64,000 bases of DNA from Pseudomonadota bacterium (GCA_018242445.1 JAFEBW010000036.1:16012-80011), one strand, 5' to 3'. Positions 53,111 to 62,499 are shown, counted from the first letter of the stretch. The notes: generated by a model from the letters alone, not told the origin. Numbers and translations are program-made.

Positions 53111-56100
53111 TCAGCCCACGAACGCCCGCGCATTGCGGAACAACCGCATCCACGGCGAATCCTCGCCCCATTCGGCTGGCCGCCAGCTCAGCTGCACGCT
53201 GCGGAACACCCGCTCGGGGTGGGGCATCATCAAGGTGGCGCGGCCATCGGCGCTGGTCAGGCCGGCGATGGCGTCGGGCGAGCCGTTGGGATTGGCCGGG
53301 AACGTCGTGGCCACCGCACCGTCGCCATCGACGTAGCGCACCGCCACGCTCGCCGCCTTGCGATCCTCGTCGCTGGCGAACACCGCCCGGCCCTCGCCGT
53401 GGGCCACCACCACCGGGATGCGCGAACCGGCCATGCCGGCCAGCAGCACCGAGGAGCTGGCTTGCACTTCCAGCAGGGCCAGCCGCGCCTCGTATTGCTC
53501 GGAACGGTTGCGCTGGAAGGTGGGCCAGTGCTGCGCGCCGGGGATGAGATCCTTGAGCCGGGCCAGCATCTGGCAGCCGTTGCAGGCGCCGAAGGTGAAG
53601 GTGTCCGGGCGCGCGAAAAAGGCCGCGAAAGCCTCGCGCAGCCACGGCCGTTCGAGGATGGAGATCGCCCAGCCGCGGCCGGCGCCGAGCACGTCGCCGT
53701 AGGAGAAACCGCCGCAGGCAGCCAGCCCGTGGAAGCCCTCCAGCCCGATCCGGCGTTCGATCAGGTCGGACATGTGCACGTCCACCGCCTCGAAGCCGGC
53801 GCGGGTGAAGGCGGCGGCCATTTCGATCTGGCCGTTGACGCCCTGCTCGCGCAGGATGGCGATGCGGGGCCGGCGCTGCGCGCCGGCGTGAATGGTGAAT
53901 GGTGAATGGTGAATGGTGGAAACAGAAGCTTGTGACGGCTCGAAGGTGAGATGGGCGCTCAGCGGCGGGGCGTGGAAGTCGCGGCGGGCGGCGCGTTCCT
54001 CGTCGGCGCAGGCCGGGTCGTCGCGCAGGGCGGCCATCGCGTGGGTGACCGACCACCACGCATCGAAGGCCTGCTGCCAGCCCCACTGCGCCACGATTCG
54101 GTGACCACGGCACAGGGTGATCGTCGGCTCGGCGACCGGCTTGCCGATGCGCCATGCGCATGATTGCAAGCCGTGGCGATCGACGAGGTCGAGGAAGGCC
54201 GCGCGCTGCGCGCTCGCCACCTGCACGATCGCGCCCAGCTCCTCGTTGAACAAGGCGCGGGCGGCGTCCTTGTCGGTTTCGCCCAGCAGCAGATCCAGCC
54301 CGCAATGCGCGGCGAAGGCCAGCTCGCACACGGCCGCGAACACGCCGCCGTCGGAGCGGTCGTGGTAGGCCAGCAGCAGGCCGTCGCGGCGGGCGTGCTG
54401 GATCAGGTCGAAGAAACGCCGCAACAGGATCGGATCATCGAGGTCGGGCGCCGTCCCGCCGAGGCCGCCGTGGCATTGCGCGAAGATCGAACCGCCCATG
54501 CGCTGCTGTCCCGCGCCCAGGCCGATCAGCCACAGCTCGGAGTCCACGTCCGTCGCCAGCAGCGGTTGCAACTGCCCGCGCACGTCGGCCACGCGGGCGA
54601 AGGCCGAGACGATCAGCGACACCGGCGAAACCGTGCGCCAGGTTGCCTCGCCATCCATCCAGCGCGCCTGCATCGACAGCGAATCCTTGCCGACCGGGAC
54701 GCCGATGCCCAGTTCCGGGCACAGCTCCATGCCCAGCGCCTGCACCGCGTCGAACAGCGCGGCGTCCTCGCCGGGGTGGCCGGCCGCGGCCATCCAGTTG
54801 GCGGACAGCTTGACCTCGGCCAGCGCCGCCACCGGCGCGGCGGCGAGGTTGGTGATGGCCTCGCCCAGCGCCATGCGCGCGCTCGCCCCGGCATCCAGCA
54901 AGGCCAGTTGCGGGCGCTCGCCGAGCGCCATCGCCTGCCCGCCGTAGCCGTCGAAATCGTCCAGTGTGAGCGCGCCGTCGGCGATCGGCATCTGCCATGG
55001 GCCGACCATCTGGTCGCGCGCGATCAGCCCGCCGACGCTGCGGTCGCCGATGGTGACGAGGAAGTTCTTGGCCGCCACCGTCGGGTGCGCCAGCACGCGC
55101 AGGCCGGCGGCTTCCAGCGCCTCGCGTTGCTCGTCCAGCGGCAGCGTGGCGACCTGCGGCCATGCCGGCGACGCGCGGCGCGCGCTGTCGCGGTGCAGCT
55201 TCGGGGCGTTGCCGAACAGGAGTTTCATCGGCATGTCGATGACATGCCGATCGGAAGACGGGCCTTCCTGGCCCGCTTCCGATCGCGCATCGAAAAGCGT
55301 CGTTTTCGATGCGCTCCGCACGCCGACTTCGTCGTCGTGCGCTCGACCCTCCATGGTCTCGGATCCGCCTGCCCACGCATCACGCAGGATCAGGGTCTGT
55401 TCTTCCGTCGCCGTACCCACCACCGCGAAGGGGCAGCGCTCGCGTTCGCACAGGGCTGCGAACGTCGGCACATCCTCGGGGGCGATGCCGAGCACGTAGC
55501 GCTCCTGCGCCTCGTTGCACCAGATCTGCATCGGCGACAGCGAAGGATCGTCGCTGGGGATGGCGCGCAGGTCGATCACCCCGCCGACGTTGGAGTCATG
55601 CAACAACTCGGGGATGGCATTCGACAGGCCACCGGCGCCGACGTCGTGGATGCTGCGAATGGGGTTGTGTTCGCCCAGGCCAATGCAGCGGTCGATGACT
55701 TCCTGACAGCGGCGTTCCAGTTCCGGGTTGTCGCGCTGCACCGAGGCGAAATCCAGCTCCTGGCTGGATTGCCCCGAGGCCAGCGACGAGGCCGCGCCGC
55801 CGCCGAGGCCGATCAGCATCGCCGGTCCGCCGAGCACGATCACGCGGTCGCCCGCGCGCAGCGATTGCTTCTCCACCAGCGCCGGCTCCATCGCGCCCAG
55901 CCCGCCGGCGAGCATGATCGGCTTGTCGTAGCCGCGCCGCAGGCCCGGCTCGCCGGTGGCGATCTCGAAACTGCGGAAGTAGCCGCACACCGCCGGCCGG
56001 CCGAACTCGTTGTTGAACGCCGCCGCGCCCAGCGGGCCGTCGCGCATGATCTCGTAGGCGCTGGCCATGCGCGGGTTCAGCGGGCGCGCGTCTTCCCACG

Positions 56101-57121
56101 GTTGCGGCAGGGTGGGGATGCGCAGGTGCGAAACCGAGAAGCCGGTCAACCCGGCCTTGGGCTTGCCGCCGCGCCCGGTCGCGCCCTCGTCGCGGATCTC
56201 CCCGCCCGACCCTGTCGATGCGCCGGCGAAGGGCGCGATCGCGGTCGGGTGGTTGTGGGTTTCGACCTTGATGCAGAACGCGCCTGGCCGCGTATCGCCG
56301 CGCCGGTACACGCCCTGGGCATCGGGACGGAATGCTGCCGCGGCGTGGCCTTCGATCACCGCCGCGTTGTCGCTGTATGCCGACAAGGTCAGTTGCGGCG
56401 CGCACGCCTGCGTGTGGCGGATCATGCGAAACAGCGAGCGCTCCTGCGGCTGCCCGTCCAGCGTCCACGCCGCATTGAAGATCTTGTGCCGGCAGTGCTC
56501 GGAATTGGCCTGCGCGAACATCATCAGCTCGGCATCCGACGGCTCGCGCCCCAACTCGCCGAAGGCGCGTTGCAGGTAGGCGATTTCATCCTCCGACAAC
56601 GCCAGGCCGAGACGGCCATTGGCGGCGGGCAGCTCGTCGATGGGCACCCGCACCAGCGCACCCGGCGCGGGCGTGGCGAACAACTGCCGCGCCTGCGGCA
56701 GGCGGTACAGCATCGATTGCGTCATCGGGTCGTGCAGGGCCTGCGCCAGCCCCGGCCATGCGGGCGCATCCATCGCCGGCAAGCCGCGCACGTCCAGGCG
56801 CATGCCGCGCTCCACGCGGTGGATGGGCAGCCCCGCGCCGCGCAGGATTTCCGTGGCCTTGCTCGCCCACGGCGACAGCGTGCCCAGCCGCGGGACGACG
56901 AACAGGCTGGCCGCGCCTTCCGGCAGCGCCTGCGGTTCCGTGCGGGCTTCCAGAATGCGCAGCAGCGCGGCGGCATCGGGCGCAGCGCCGGCTTGCGGGT
57001 CGATGAAATACACCCACCACGCGCCGGCGACGACGATGCCGTCGTGGTGGCTATGCAGATTGGCTTGCAAACGGTCGCGGCGGAACGGCGACAGGGCGCA
57101 CTGGCCCTCGAGGACGATCAT
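53111..57121 (-). CDS. purL: Phosphoribosylformylglycinamidine synthase PurL (large form)
   Basis: A 1336-residue enzyme that converts FGAR, glutamine and ATP to FGAM in purine synthesis. The N-terminal domain and FGAM synthase core ([82 protein letters not shown]) are intact. The C-terminal class-I amidotransferase has the Cys nucleophile in [10 protein letters not shown] and the PHPERVFR His-Glu segment. There are two family-atypical in-frame insertions. One of ~40 residues lies before the conserved IDMPM (55243-55370, a cluster of palindromes). The other, of ~14 residues in the inter-domain linker, comes from a heptamer array (53888-53920). The core motifs flanking both are normal, so the enzyme is probably active. 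Confidence 0.96.
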   Translation of the reverse strand: MIVLEGQCALSPFRRDRLQANLHSHHDGIVVAGAWWVYFIDPQAGAAPDAAALLRILEARTEPQALPEGAASLFVVPRLGTLSPWASKATEILRGAGLPIHRVERGMRLDVRGLPAMDAPAWPGLAQALHDPMTQSMLYRLPQARQLFATPAPGALVRVPIDELPAANGRLGLALSEDEIAYLQRAFGELGREPSDAELMMFAQANSEHCRHKIFNAAWTLDGQPQERSLFRMIRHTQACAPQLTLSAYSDNAAVIEGHAAAAFRPDAQGVYRRGDTRPGAFCIKVETHNHPTAIAPFAGASTGSGGEIRDEGATGRGGKPKAGLTGFSVSHLRIPTLPQPWEDARPLNPRMASAYEIMRDGPLGAAAFNNEFGRPAVCGYFRSFEIATGEPGLRRGYDKPIMLAGGLGAMEPALVEKQSLRAGDRVIVLGGPAMLIGLGGGAASSLASGQSSQELDFASVQRDNPELERRCQEVIDRCIGLGEHNPIRSIHDVGAGGLSNAIPELLHDSNVGGVIDLRAIPSDDPSLSPMQIWCNEAQERYVLGIAPEDVPTFAALCERERCPFAVVGTATEEQTLILRDAWAGGSETMEGRAHDDEVGVRSASKTTLFDARSEAGQEGPSSDRHVIDMPMKLLFGNAPKLHRDSARRASPAWPQVATLPLDEQREALEAAGLRVLAHPTVAAKNFLVTIGDRSVGGLIARDQMVGPWQMPIADGALTLDDFDGYGGQAMALGERPQLALLDAGASARMALGEAITNLAAAPVAALAEVKLSANWMAAAGHPGEDAALFDAVQALGMELCPELGIGVPVGKDSLSMQARWMDGEATWRTVSPVSLIVSAFARVADVRGQLQPLLATDVDSELWLIGLGAGQQRMGGSIFAQCHGGLGGTAPDLDDPILLRRFFDLIQHARRDGLLLAYHDRSDGGVFAAVCELAFAAHCGLDLLLGETDKDAARALFNEELGAIVQVASAQRAAFLDLVDRHGLQSCAWRIGKPVAEPTITLCRGHRIVAQWGWQQAFDAWWSVTHAMAALRDDPACADEERAARRDFHAPPLSAHLTFEPSQASVSTIHHSPFTIHAGAQRRPRIAILREQGVNGQIEMAAAFTRAGFEAVDVHMSDLIERRIGLEGFHGLAACGGFSYGDVLGAGRGWAISILERPWLREAFAAFFARPDTFTFGACNGCQMLARLKDLIPGAQHWPTFQRNRSEQYEARLALLEVQASSSVLLAGMAGSRIPVVVAHGEGRAVFASDEDRKAASVAVRYVDGDGAVATTFPANPNGSPDAIAGLTSADGRATLMMPHPERVFRSVQLSWRPAEWGEDSPWMRLFRNARAFVG
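53888..53920. repeat. 7-nt-period array (GTGAATG) inside purL
   Basis: Four GTGAATG units followed by GTGGAAA lie in the linker between the synthase and amidotransferase domains. They are read as [10 protein letters not shown] in the protein. Confidence 0.8.
55229..55342. repeat. Cluster of palindromes inserted in frame in purL
   Basis: Four consecutive inverted repeats are present. First, CGGCATGTC-GAT-GACATGCCG (55229-55249). Second, CGGAAGACGGGCC/GGCCCGCTTCCG (55252-55281, one bulge). Third, GCGCATCGAAAA/TTTTCGATGCGC (55285-55314, 12-bp perfect arms). Fourth, CGCACG/CGTGCG (55317-55341). The first overlaps codons of the conserved IDMP; the others encode residues absent from typical PurL. 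Confidence 0.75.
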
Positions 57122-57217
57122 GTCCGGAAAGTCGTGGCGGGCGGGTGCGCAGTTTACCCGAACAAGGCTTCATCGCCCGACGGAGGTTCTGCGTAACGAC
57201 GATTCGTCTCCTTCCCC

Positions 57218-57250
57218 TTGACGAGCCCCCCCCCCCCCTTCCCTTATAAA
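57218..57250 (+). promoter_or_regulatory. Promoter with a 13-C tract in its spacer (candidate phase-variable)
   Basis: TTGACG (57218-57223) and TATAAA (57245-57250) are separated by 21 bp that contain 13 consecutive C (57226-57238). Loss of about four C would give the optimal 17-bp spacing. The start codon of the lipoprotein gene is 40 bp downstream of the -10. Confidence 0.65.
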
Positions 57251-57289
57251 TTCGCGCCCACTGACGGGCTTGAACGAATCGAGGAATCC

Positions 57290-57844
57290 ATGGACGTGAC
57301 TTTCAGGAAGATGGTGTGCGTGGCGCTGGTTGTGGCAGGTGGTCTGGCGTTGACGGGGTGTTCGGGAGTGGGTGTTCGTATCGACGGAAAATGCGGCAGC
57401 GGCAGCGGCTGCGATGTCGACGGATCGATCACTATCCCCACAAACTTGGTGCAGGCTCGTATGCTTGCCAGCATTCCCATCGACGCGGCTGGCGTGTTGC
57501 TCGACACCACAGGCTCTACCATCGCCTATCCCGGCAGCGGCAACGTGACCTTGGCCTTGTACAATGCATCCGGCTCGGTAGTTGCGTCCAAATCCTTTCC
57601 GTGGGTCAAGAGTGGTGCCGGGCTGATCTTCGCCAACCCAAGCGCGGTCAATGCGTGGGAATCCACGAACAGCAATGGGGTCGCGAGCATCAACTACACG
57701 TTGGATCCGTTCAACGCCGGATACCCTGCTGGCACCAGCACGATGGCCGTCACCATGAACTATCAGGGGCTGGCCCTCGCCAGCATGCGCAGCACTTTCA
57801 CCTCGCCCACCGGCAGCAACTGCAAATCATGCAGACAACAGTGA
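57290..57844 (+). CDS. Surface lipoprotein of unknown function (cassette gene 1)
   Basis: A 184-residue protein from ATG 57290. The signal peptide ends in the lipobox LTGC (Cys ~20). The mature region is Gly/Ser/Asn-rich and beta-like (GVLLDTTGSTIAYPGSGNVT, LALYNASGSVVASKSFPWVK), resembling a small Ig-like or jelly-roll domain. Cysteines at CGSGSGC and the C-terminal CKSC may form disulfides. No family recognised. Base composition is visibly less GC-rich than purL and dsbC on either side. The end overlaps the next gene by 16 bp. Confidence 0.75.
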   Translation: MDVTFRKMVCVALVVAGGLALTGCSGVGVRIDGKCGSGSGCDVDGSITIPTNLVQARMLASIPIDAAGVLLDTTGSTIAYPGSGNVTLALYNASGSVVASKSFPWVKSGAGLIFANPSAVNAWESTNSNGVASINYTLDPFNAGYPAGTSTMAVTMNYQGLALASMRSTFTSPTGSNCKSCRQQ

Positions 57845-58725
57845 CGAACTGCGCCACGCACTTTCGTGCGTGGCGCTTTTTGCTATCGACGATCCTGACA
57901 GCAACACAGTTGACTGCCTGCATTTCCATTCCAAGGGATCAGCGTCAACTGGTCAATCGTGTTTTTGGGAACAATGGCGGCATCAATGCCACTGCCGCCG
58001 ATCAGATCGGATTCACGACAACGCTGCGCACCACAAGCTTCGTTACCGGTGGCGAGCCCTATCAACCGACAACCACTCAGTCCTTGGACTGTGGCGATCC
58101 CGCGATTCCGTTGATCGTGCACTGGTCTTCGAGCGATGGCGTTCCCTCGGACAACGCGCACCTTGCCTGCGAATTGGCGCTCGCTGCTGTGCGGTACGAC
58201 AGCGCCATGGCACACCAACCTCCACCAGCCATTGGTTATCGACTGCAATTGGTTCCGACCGGGAAATTCTGGTATGGCCGCCATGTCGGCGTTGGTTTCT
58301 TCGGTTACCCGCGTGCCGTGTACGGCTTTCATGGAAACGATCAAAAGGTAATGCAATCGGAGATTGCCAACACGATCGCGCATGAAACATTGCACATCTG
58401 GGCGGAGCTTTTCCATGTGCCCAAGACGCGACGCGCAGGGATCGCGGAAGAACAAATTGCTTATCTGGCCGGTGCTTGCGCTGACCTCGCCATCAACGGC
58501 ACCCTGAGTGCCTATGACATGGCCGTCCCGAAACCCAAGGGAACAACACCGTCCGATGCCACAGTAGCCGAGTCCATCGACCGCTCGAAACAAGGAGGCG
58601 TCGCATTGAATCACGAGCTTCCGCGTTTTTTTGCCAACGGCCCGATCCTGCAGCGCGACTCGCCGCTGGGCCACGAGTTCGCGGCCATGTGCCAATCGAA
58701 ATTGACGGCCTTCTTCGCTCCCTGA
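57829..58725 (+). CDS. Lipoprotein with HExxH motif (cassette gene 2)
   Basis: A 298-residue protein from ATG 57829. The signal peptide is FRAWRFLLSTILTATQLTAC, the last residue being the lipidated Cys; a TTG at 57880 is an alternative start. The segment IANTIAHETLHIWAELFHV contains HETLH, the HExxH signature of zinc metallopeptidases, followed by a Trp and a further His. The third ligand is not identified. AEEQIAYLAGACADLAI follows. It could be a surface protease or a degenerate relative. Expression is probably coupled to gene 1, but a terminator-like hairpin lies within its first codons. Confidence 0.75.
   Translation: MQTTVTNCATHFRAWRFLLSTILTATQLTACISIPRDQRQLVNRVFGNNGGINATAADQIGFTTTLRTTSFVTGGEPYQPTTTQSLDCGDPAIPLIVHWSSSDGVPSDNAHLACELALAAVRYDSAMAHQPPPAIGYRLQLVPTGKFWYGRHVGVGFFGYPRAVYGFHGNDQKVMQSEIANTIAHETLHIWAELFHVPKTRRAGIAEEQIAYLAGACADLAINGTLSAYDMAVPKPKGTTPSDATVAESIDRSKQGGVALNHELPRFFANGPILQRDSPLGHEFAAMCQSKLTAFFAP
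57851..57881 (+). terminator. Terminator-like hairpin inside the start of cassette gene 2
   Basis: GCGCCACGCA and TGCGTGGCGC form perfect 10-bp arms around CTTTCG and are followed by TTTTT. It sits just after the gene 1 stop codon but within the first 18 codons of gene 2, encoding part of its signal peptide. It could terminate or attenuate transcription between the two genes. Confidence 0.75.
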
Positions 58726-58755
58726 TGTCGACGGCGTCGTCTTGCGTCGCTTGCC

Positions 58756-59616
58756 TTACGCCGCCGGTTTCGCGGCCATCGCGTCGAGCTTGGCCTTCAT
58801 CTCCGCCGGCGACAGGTAACCGCCGATCTGGGTGCCGTCGGCGGCGTAGATCGCAGGCGTGCCGTTGACCCCGAACTTCAGGCCGAGGTTGTAATCCATC
58901 GTCACCGGGTTGCTGCAGTTGCGCGCCGGCAGGGGCTTGCCGAGCTTGGCGTCGGTCAAGGCCTGCTTGCGGTCGGGCGCGCACCACACCGACACCGCCT
59001 TGTCGTAGGACTCGCTGCCGATGCCGGTGCGCGGGAAGAACAGGTAGTCCACCGCGATGCCGGCCTTGTTGTAGTCGGCGATCTGCGAATGCAGCTTGCG
59101 GCAATAGCCGCAGTCCACGTCGGTGAACACGGTGACGGTGTACTTGGGTTTGGGCGGCGCGAACACGATCATCTGCGACGGGCCGAGGCCCTTCATCAGC
59201 GCGCGCCGCTGGATGGCCTTCGAGGCTTCGGTGAGGTCGCGCTTGGTCGCCACCTCGATCAGGCTGCCGGTCAGCAGGTACTTGCCGTCGGCGGTCATGT
59301 AGACGGTGTCGTTGCTGGTGGACACCTCCACCACTCCCGGCACCGGGGTCGGGCGGATGCTGGCCACCTTGGCGTCCGGGGCGAGGCTGGCGACCGCCTT
59401 GCGGATGGCGGCGTCGGGGCCGGATGCAGCCGAGGCAGCCGTGGCTGGCGCCGCACTGGCCGGCGCGGCCGTGCCGGCTGGCGTGGCGGGCTTGCCAGCG
59501 TTCGCCGCGGTCGTGGCCGTGCCCGTGTTCGCCGGCGGCGAAGCCGCCACGCAAGCGCCCAGCGACAATGCGCCGGCGACGGACAGGGACAGCAGCGGGC
59601 GGGATGGACGGCGCAT
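58756..59616 (-). CDS. dsbC: DsbC-like thiol:disulfide interchange protein
   Basis: A 286-residue protein from ATG 59616. The signal peptide has a lipobox-like LGAC. An Ala/Thr/Pro-rich linker (~25-65) precedes the DsbC dimerisation domain (IRPTPVPGVVEVSTSNDTVY, LLTGSLIEV) and the thioredoxin domain. The active site is VDCGYCRKLH (CGYC, as in E. coli DsbC) and the cis-Pro loop is GVNGTPAIY. The disulfide CAPD...NCSN pair of DsbC is also visible. It isomerises wrong disulfides in secreted proteins, which fits the type II system. The possible lipidation is unusual. Confidence 0.93.
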   Translation of the reverse strand: MRRPSRPLLSLSVAGALSLGACVAASPPANTGTATTAANAGKPATPAGTAAPASAAPATAASAASGPDAAIRKAVASLAPDAKVASIRPTPVPGVVEVSTSNDTVYMTADGKYLLTGSLIEVATKRDLTEASKAIQRRALMKGLGPSQMIVFAPPKPKYTVTVFTDVDCGYCRKLHSQIADYNKAGIAVDYLFFPRTGIGSESYDKAVSVWCAPDRKQALTDAKLGKPLPARNCSNPVTMDYNLGLKFGVNGTPAIYAADGTQIGGYLSPAEMKAKLDAMAAKPAA

Positions 59617-59762
59617 CGGGTACCTCGGGCTTCGGCGGCGTGGATCTTGTAGCCGCAAGGACTCGATTGTCGCATGCGCGTGCGGCGCGGATGTGAACGC
59701 GGGCAGGACACCGCATTGCGCTCGCGTGTCGTGGTGCTGCACGGGATGACGACATCCTGTCG

Positions 59763-59859
59763 TCACTTGCCGCTGATGTATTTCTCGCGACGGGCTCCCG
59801 GTTGCGTCTGCGAGGCATCGCCTCGCGCAGCCGGGAGCGCCACGCGCATTGCGCGTGGC
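59763..59859. repeat. Duplicated fpr C-terminus plus nested-hairpin cluster
   Basis: 59763-59793 encodes, on the minus strand, a second copy of the fpr C-terminal peptide RREKYISGK and a stop. Seventeen bases are identical to the real end, with synonymous changes around them. Between the two copies lie the palindromes GCTCCCGG...CCGGGAGC (enclosing GCGAGGCATCGCCTCGC) and GCCACGCGC-ATT-GCGCGTGGC (59839-59859). Confidence 0.75.
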
Positions 59860-59878
59860 CGGGCATCCGCCGCCTGAA

Positions 59879-60628
59879 TTATTTACCACTGATGTATTTC
59901 TCGCGGCGGATGTGCGGGATCGGCAAGCCGGCGCTCTTGAGTGCCTCGAAGCAGGCATCCACCATCAGCGGGTTGCCGCACAGGTAGGCGATGTCGCCGG
60001 CCGCGTCGGGCTCGAACTCGGCCAGCGCGGTTTGCACGTAGCCGCGGCGCACGTCCGGATGCGGGTCGGCGGGCAGTTCGCGGGAGAAACACGGCACGAA
60101 GCGGAAGCCCGGATGGGTCGTGGCGAAGGCGCGAAAATCCTCGGCGTACAACAGCTCCTCCGGGCGGCGCGCGCCGAACAGTAGCACCACCTCGATGCCG
60201 CGCTCGCTCATCGCCTGCGCCAGCAGCGGCAGCATCGCGCGATACGGGGTGACGCCGGTGCCGGTGCCGATCAGCAGGTAACGGCGGTTGGCGTCGGCCG
60301 CGCCGAGGCAAAAGCGCCCGTAGGGGCCGCTGGCCTCGATCCGCCCGCCTTCCGGGAGCGCTTCGAACAGCTTCGTCGCCGCGCCGCCGGCCACGTAGCT
60401 GACCGCGATCTCCACATTCTCGCCCGGCCCCAGCGCGTGGTCGTGGATGGTGGCCACCGAATAGCTGCGCTTGATCGGCTGGCCTTGCGCGTCGTGGAAG
60501 TGGACTTGCAGGAACTGGCCGGGGATGAAATCCAGCGGCTGCCCGTCGTCGCGCACGAAGGCCAGATGGCGCACGGTCGGCGCGAGCATGCGGCTGGCGA
60601 CGAGCTTGAGGGGGAAATGGACGGGCAC
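59879..60628 (-). CDS. fpr: Ferredoxin-NADP+ reductase
   Basis: A 249-residue FAD enzyme with GTG start at 60628. The FAD site RSYSVATIH (R-x-Y-S) and GGAATKLFEALPEGG are present. The NADP domain has LLIGTGTGVTPYRAML, LLFGARRPEELLYAEDF and YLCGNPLMVDACFEAL. The C-terminus REKYISGK is typical of bacterial Fpr. In related bacteria it reduces Bfd and flavodoxin, so it may supply bfd-bfr in this window; inference. The stop codon adjoins a hairpin cluster with a duplicate of its own 3' end. Confidence 0.95.
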   Translation of the reverse strand: MPVHFPLKLVASRMLAPTVRHLAFVRDDGQPLDFIPGQFLQVHFHDAQGQPIKRSYSVATIHDHALGPGENVEIAVSYVAGGAATKLFEALPEGGRIEASGPYGRFCLGAADANRRYLLIGTGTGVTPYRAMLPLLAQAMSERGIEVVLLFGARRPEELLYAEDFRAFATTHPGFRFVPCFSRELPADPHPDVRRGYVQTALAEFEPDAAGDIAYLCGNPLMVDACFEALKSAGLPIPHIRREKYISGK

Positions 60629-60723
60629 AAAACCTCAACACGGCGTTGCCGGGGTATTCGCGGCGAGCCCGATATACTACCGCCCCGCGCGCTTTTCGGC
60701 CCGCATCCCAGGCTCACGGCCCC

Positions 60724-61686
60724 ATGACCGACCGTCCCGCCGCCACCGCCCCCGCACTGGAAGTGACCGACCTGCGCAAGGTCTACGACAACGGCGTGCA
60801 GGCGCTGAAAGGCGTATCGCTGCGGGTGGAACACGGCGATTTCTTCGCCCTGCTCGGCCCCAACGGCGCCGGCAAGTCCACCCTGATCGGCATCGTCAGC
60901 TCGCTGGTCAACAAGACCTCGGGGCAGGTGCGCGTGTGCGGCATCGACCTCGATGCGCAGCGCAACGCCTGCATGCGCCAGATCGGGCTGGTGCCGCAGG
61001 AGATGAACTTCAACATGTTCGAACGCCCGCGCGACATCCTCGTCAATTACGCCGGCTTCTATGGCGTGCCGCGCGCCGAGGCCGTGGTGCGGGCCGAGCA
61101 GGAACTGGCGCGCGCGCAACTCACCGACAAGGCCGAGGTGGTTTCGCGCACGCTCTCGGGCGGCATGAAGCGACGTTTGATGATCGCCCGCGCGATGATG
61201 ACGCGACCGCGCCTGCTGATCCTCGACGAGCCCACCGCCGGTGTGGACATCGAGATCCGCCGCGGCATGTGGAAGACCCTGCGCGAGGTCAACGCCGCCG
61301 GCACCACGGTCATCCTCACCACGCATTATCTGGAGGAAGCCGAGAGCCTGTGCCGCGACCTGGCGATCATCAACCACGGCCGGATCATCGAGCGCGGCCC
61401 GATCAAGTCGCTGCTGGCCAAGCTCGACGTGGAAGGCTTCCTGTTCGACATCGACGGCAGGCTGCCGGCGACGCTGCCGCAGATCGACGGCGCGACGTTG
61501 CACGCCGCCGACGACCACACCATCGGCCTCGACATGCCGCGCTCGATGGATCTGAACCGCGTGTTCGCGGCGCTGGATGCCGCCGGCATCCGCGTGCGCT
61601 CGATGCGCACCAAGTCCAATCGGCTGGAGGAATTGTTCGTGCGCCTGACCGGCGAGAACGAGGCGAACGGGAGCCGCGCCGCATGA
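60724..61686 (+). CDS. yadG: ABC exporter ATP-binding protein (YadG-like)
   Basis: A 320-residue ATPase with Walker [10 protein letters not shown], the Q-loop in LVPQEMNF, signature TLSGGMKRR, Walker B LLILDEPTAGVD and switch His in LTTHYLEEAE. The C-terminal ~90 residues are the extension seen in YadG/CcmA-type exporter ATPases. ATG 60724 gives the natural start. The stop overlaps the permease start (ATGA). The substrate is unknown. Confidence 0.93.
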   Translation: MTDRPAATAPALEVTDLRKVYDNGVQALKGVSLRVEHGDFFALLGPNGAGKSTLIGIVSSLVNKTSGQVRVCGIDLDAQRNACMRQIGLVPQEMNFNMFERPRDILVNYAGFYGVPRAEAVVRAEQELARAQLTDKAEVVSRTLSGGMKRRLMIARAMMTRPRLLILDEPTAGVDIEIRRGMWKTLREVNAAGTTVILTTHYLEEAESLCRDLAIINHGRIIERGPIKSLLAKLDVEGFLFDIDGRLPATLPQIDGATLHAADDHTIGLDMPRSMDLNRVFAALDAAGIRVRSMRTKSNRLEELFVRLTGENEANGSRAA

Positions 61687-62498
61687 GCGCGATCGACATG
61701 CCCTTGCCGACGCCCGGCAACGCGACGGCCGGCCACGGCCGCCTCGTCGCCCTGCGCACCATCGCCCAGCGCGAGGTGAACCGCATCCTGCGCATCTGGA
61801 CGCAGACCCTGGTGCCGCCGGCGATCACCATGACCTTGTACTTCATGATCTTCGGCCAGCTCATCGGCAGCCGCATCGGCACGATGGGCGGGATCTCCTA
61901 CATGCAGTTCATCGTCCCCGGGCTGGTGATGATGGCGGTGATCCAGAACGCCTACGGCAACGTCTCCTCCTCGTTCTTCAGCGCCAAGTTCGGCCGCTAC
62001 GTCGAGGAATTGCTGGTCAGCCCGATGCCCAACTGGGTGATCCTCGGCGGCTACGTCGCCGGCGGCGTGCTGCGCGGGGTGATGGTCGGCGCGATCGTGC
62101 TGCTCATCGCCTGGGGCTTCACCCCGCTGCACCTGCCGCATCCGTTGACGATGCTCGCCACGGTGTTGCTCGGGGCGGCGATCTTCGCGCTGGCCGGCTT
62201 CATCAACGCTGTGTTCGCCAAAAAATTCGACGATGTCGCCATCGTGCCGACTTTCATCCTCACCCCGCTCACGTATCTCGGCGGCGTGTTCTATTCGATC
62301 CAGTTGCTGCCGGGCTGGGCGGTAAAGGCCACCCACATGAACCCGATCTTCTACATGGTCAACGCCTTCCGCTACGCCATGCTCGATGCCAGCGACGTGC
62401 CGCTGTGGGTGGCGTTCGCGCTGATGCTGGGCTTCGTGGCTGCGCTGTCGATGTTCGCGCTGTGGCTGCTCAGGCGCGGGGTGGGCTTGCGGAGTTGA
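61683..62498 (+). CDS. yadH: ABC-2 type exporter permease (YadH-like)
   Basis: A 271-residue inner-membrane protein with six predicted segments. ABC-2 motifs are present: LVPPAITMTLYFMIFGQLIG, SYMQFIVPGLVMMAVIQNAY, VEELLVSPMPNWVILGGYVA, FINAVFAKKFDDVAIVPTFI and PLTYLGGVFYSIQLLPGW. This is the YadH/NodJ-type permease that pairs with the upstream ATPase. The two together are a full exporter of unknown substrate. Confidence 0.93.
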   Translation: MSAIDMPLPTPGNATAGHGRLVALRTIAQREVNRILRIWTQTLVPPAITMTLYFMIFGQLIGSRIGTMGGISYMQFIVPGLVMMAVIQNAYGNVSSSFFSAKFGRYVEELLVSPMPNWVILGGYVAGGVLRGVMVGAIVLLIAWGFTPLHLPHPLTMLATVLLGAAIFALAGFINAVFAKKFDDVAIVPTFILTPLTYLGGVFYSIQLLPGWAVKATHMNPIFYMVNAFRYAMLDASDVPLWVAFALMLGFVAALSMFALWLLRRGVGLRS

Positions 62499-62499
62499 G

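Noticed and set aside
54164..57196. 1010-codon plus-strand open frame
   Set aside because: Antisense shadow of purL, which has all family motifs on the other strand.
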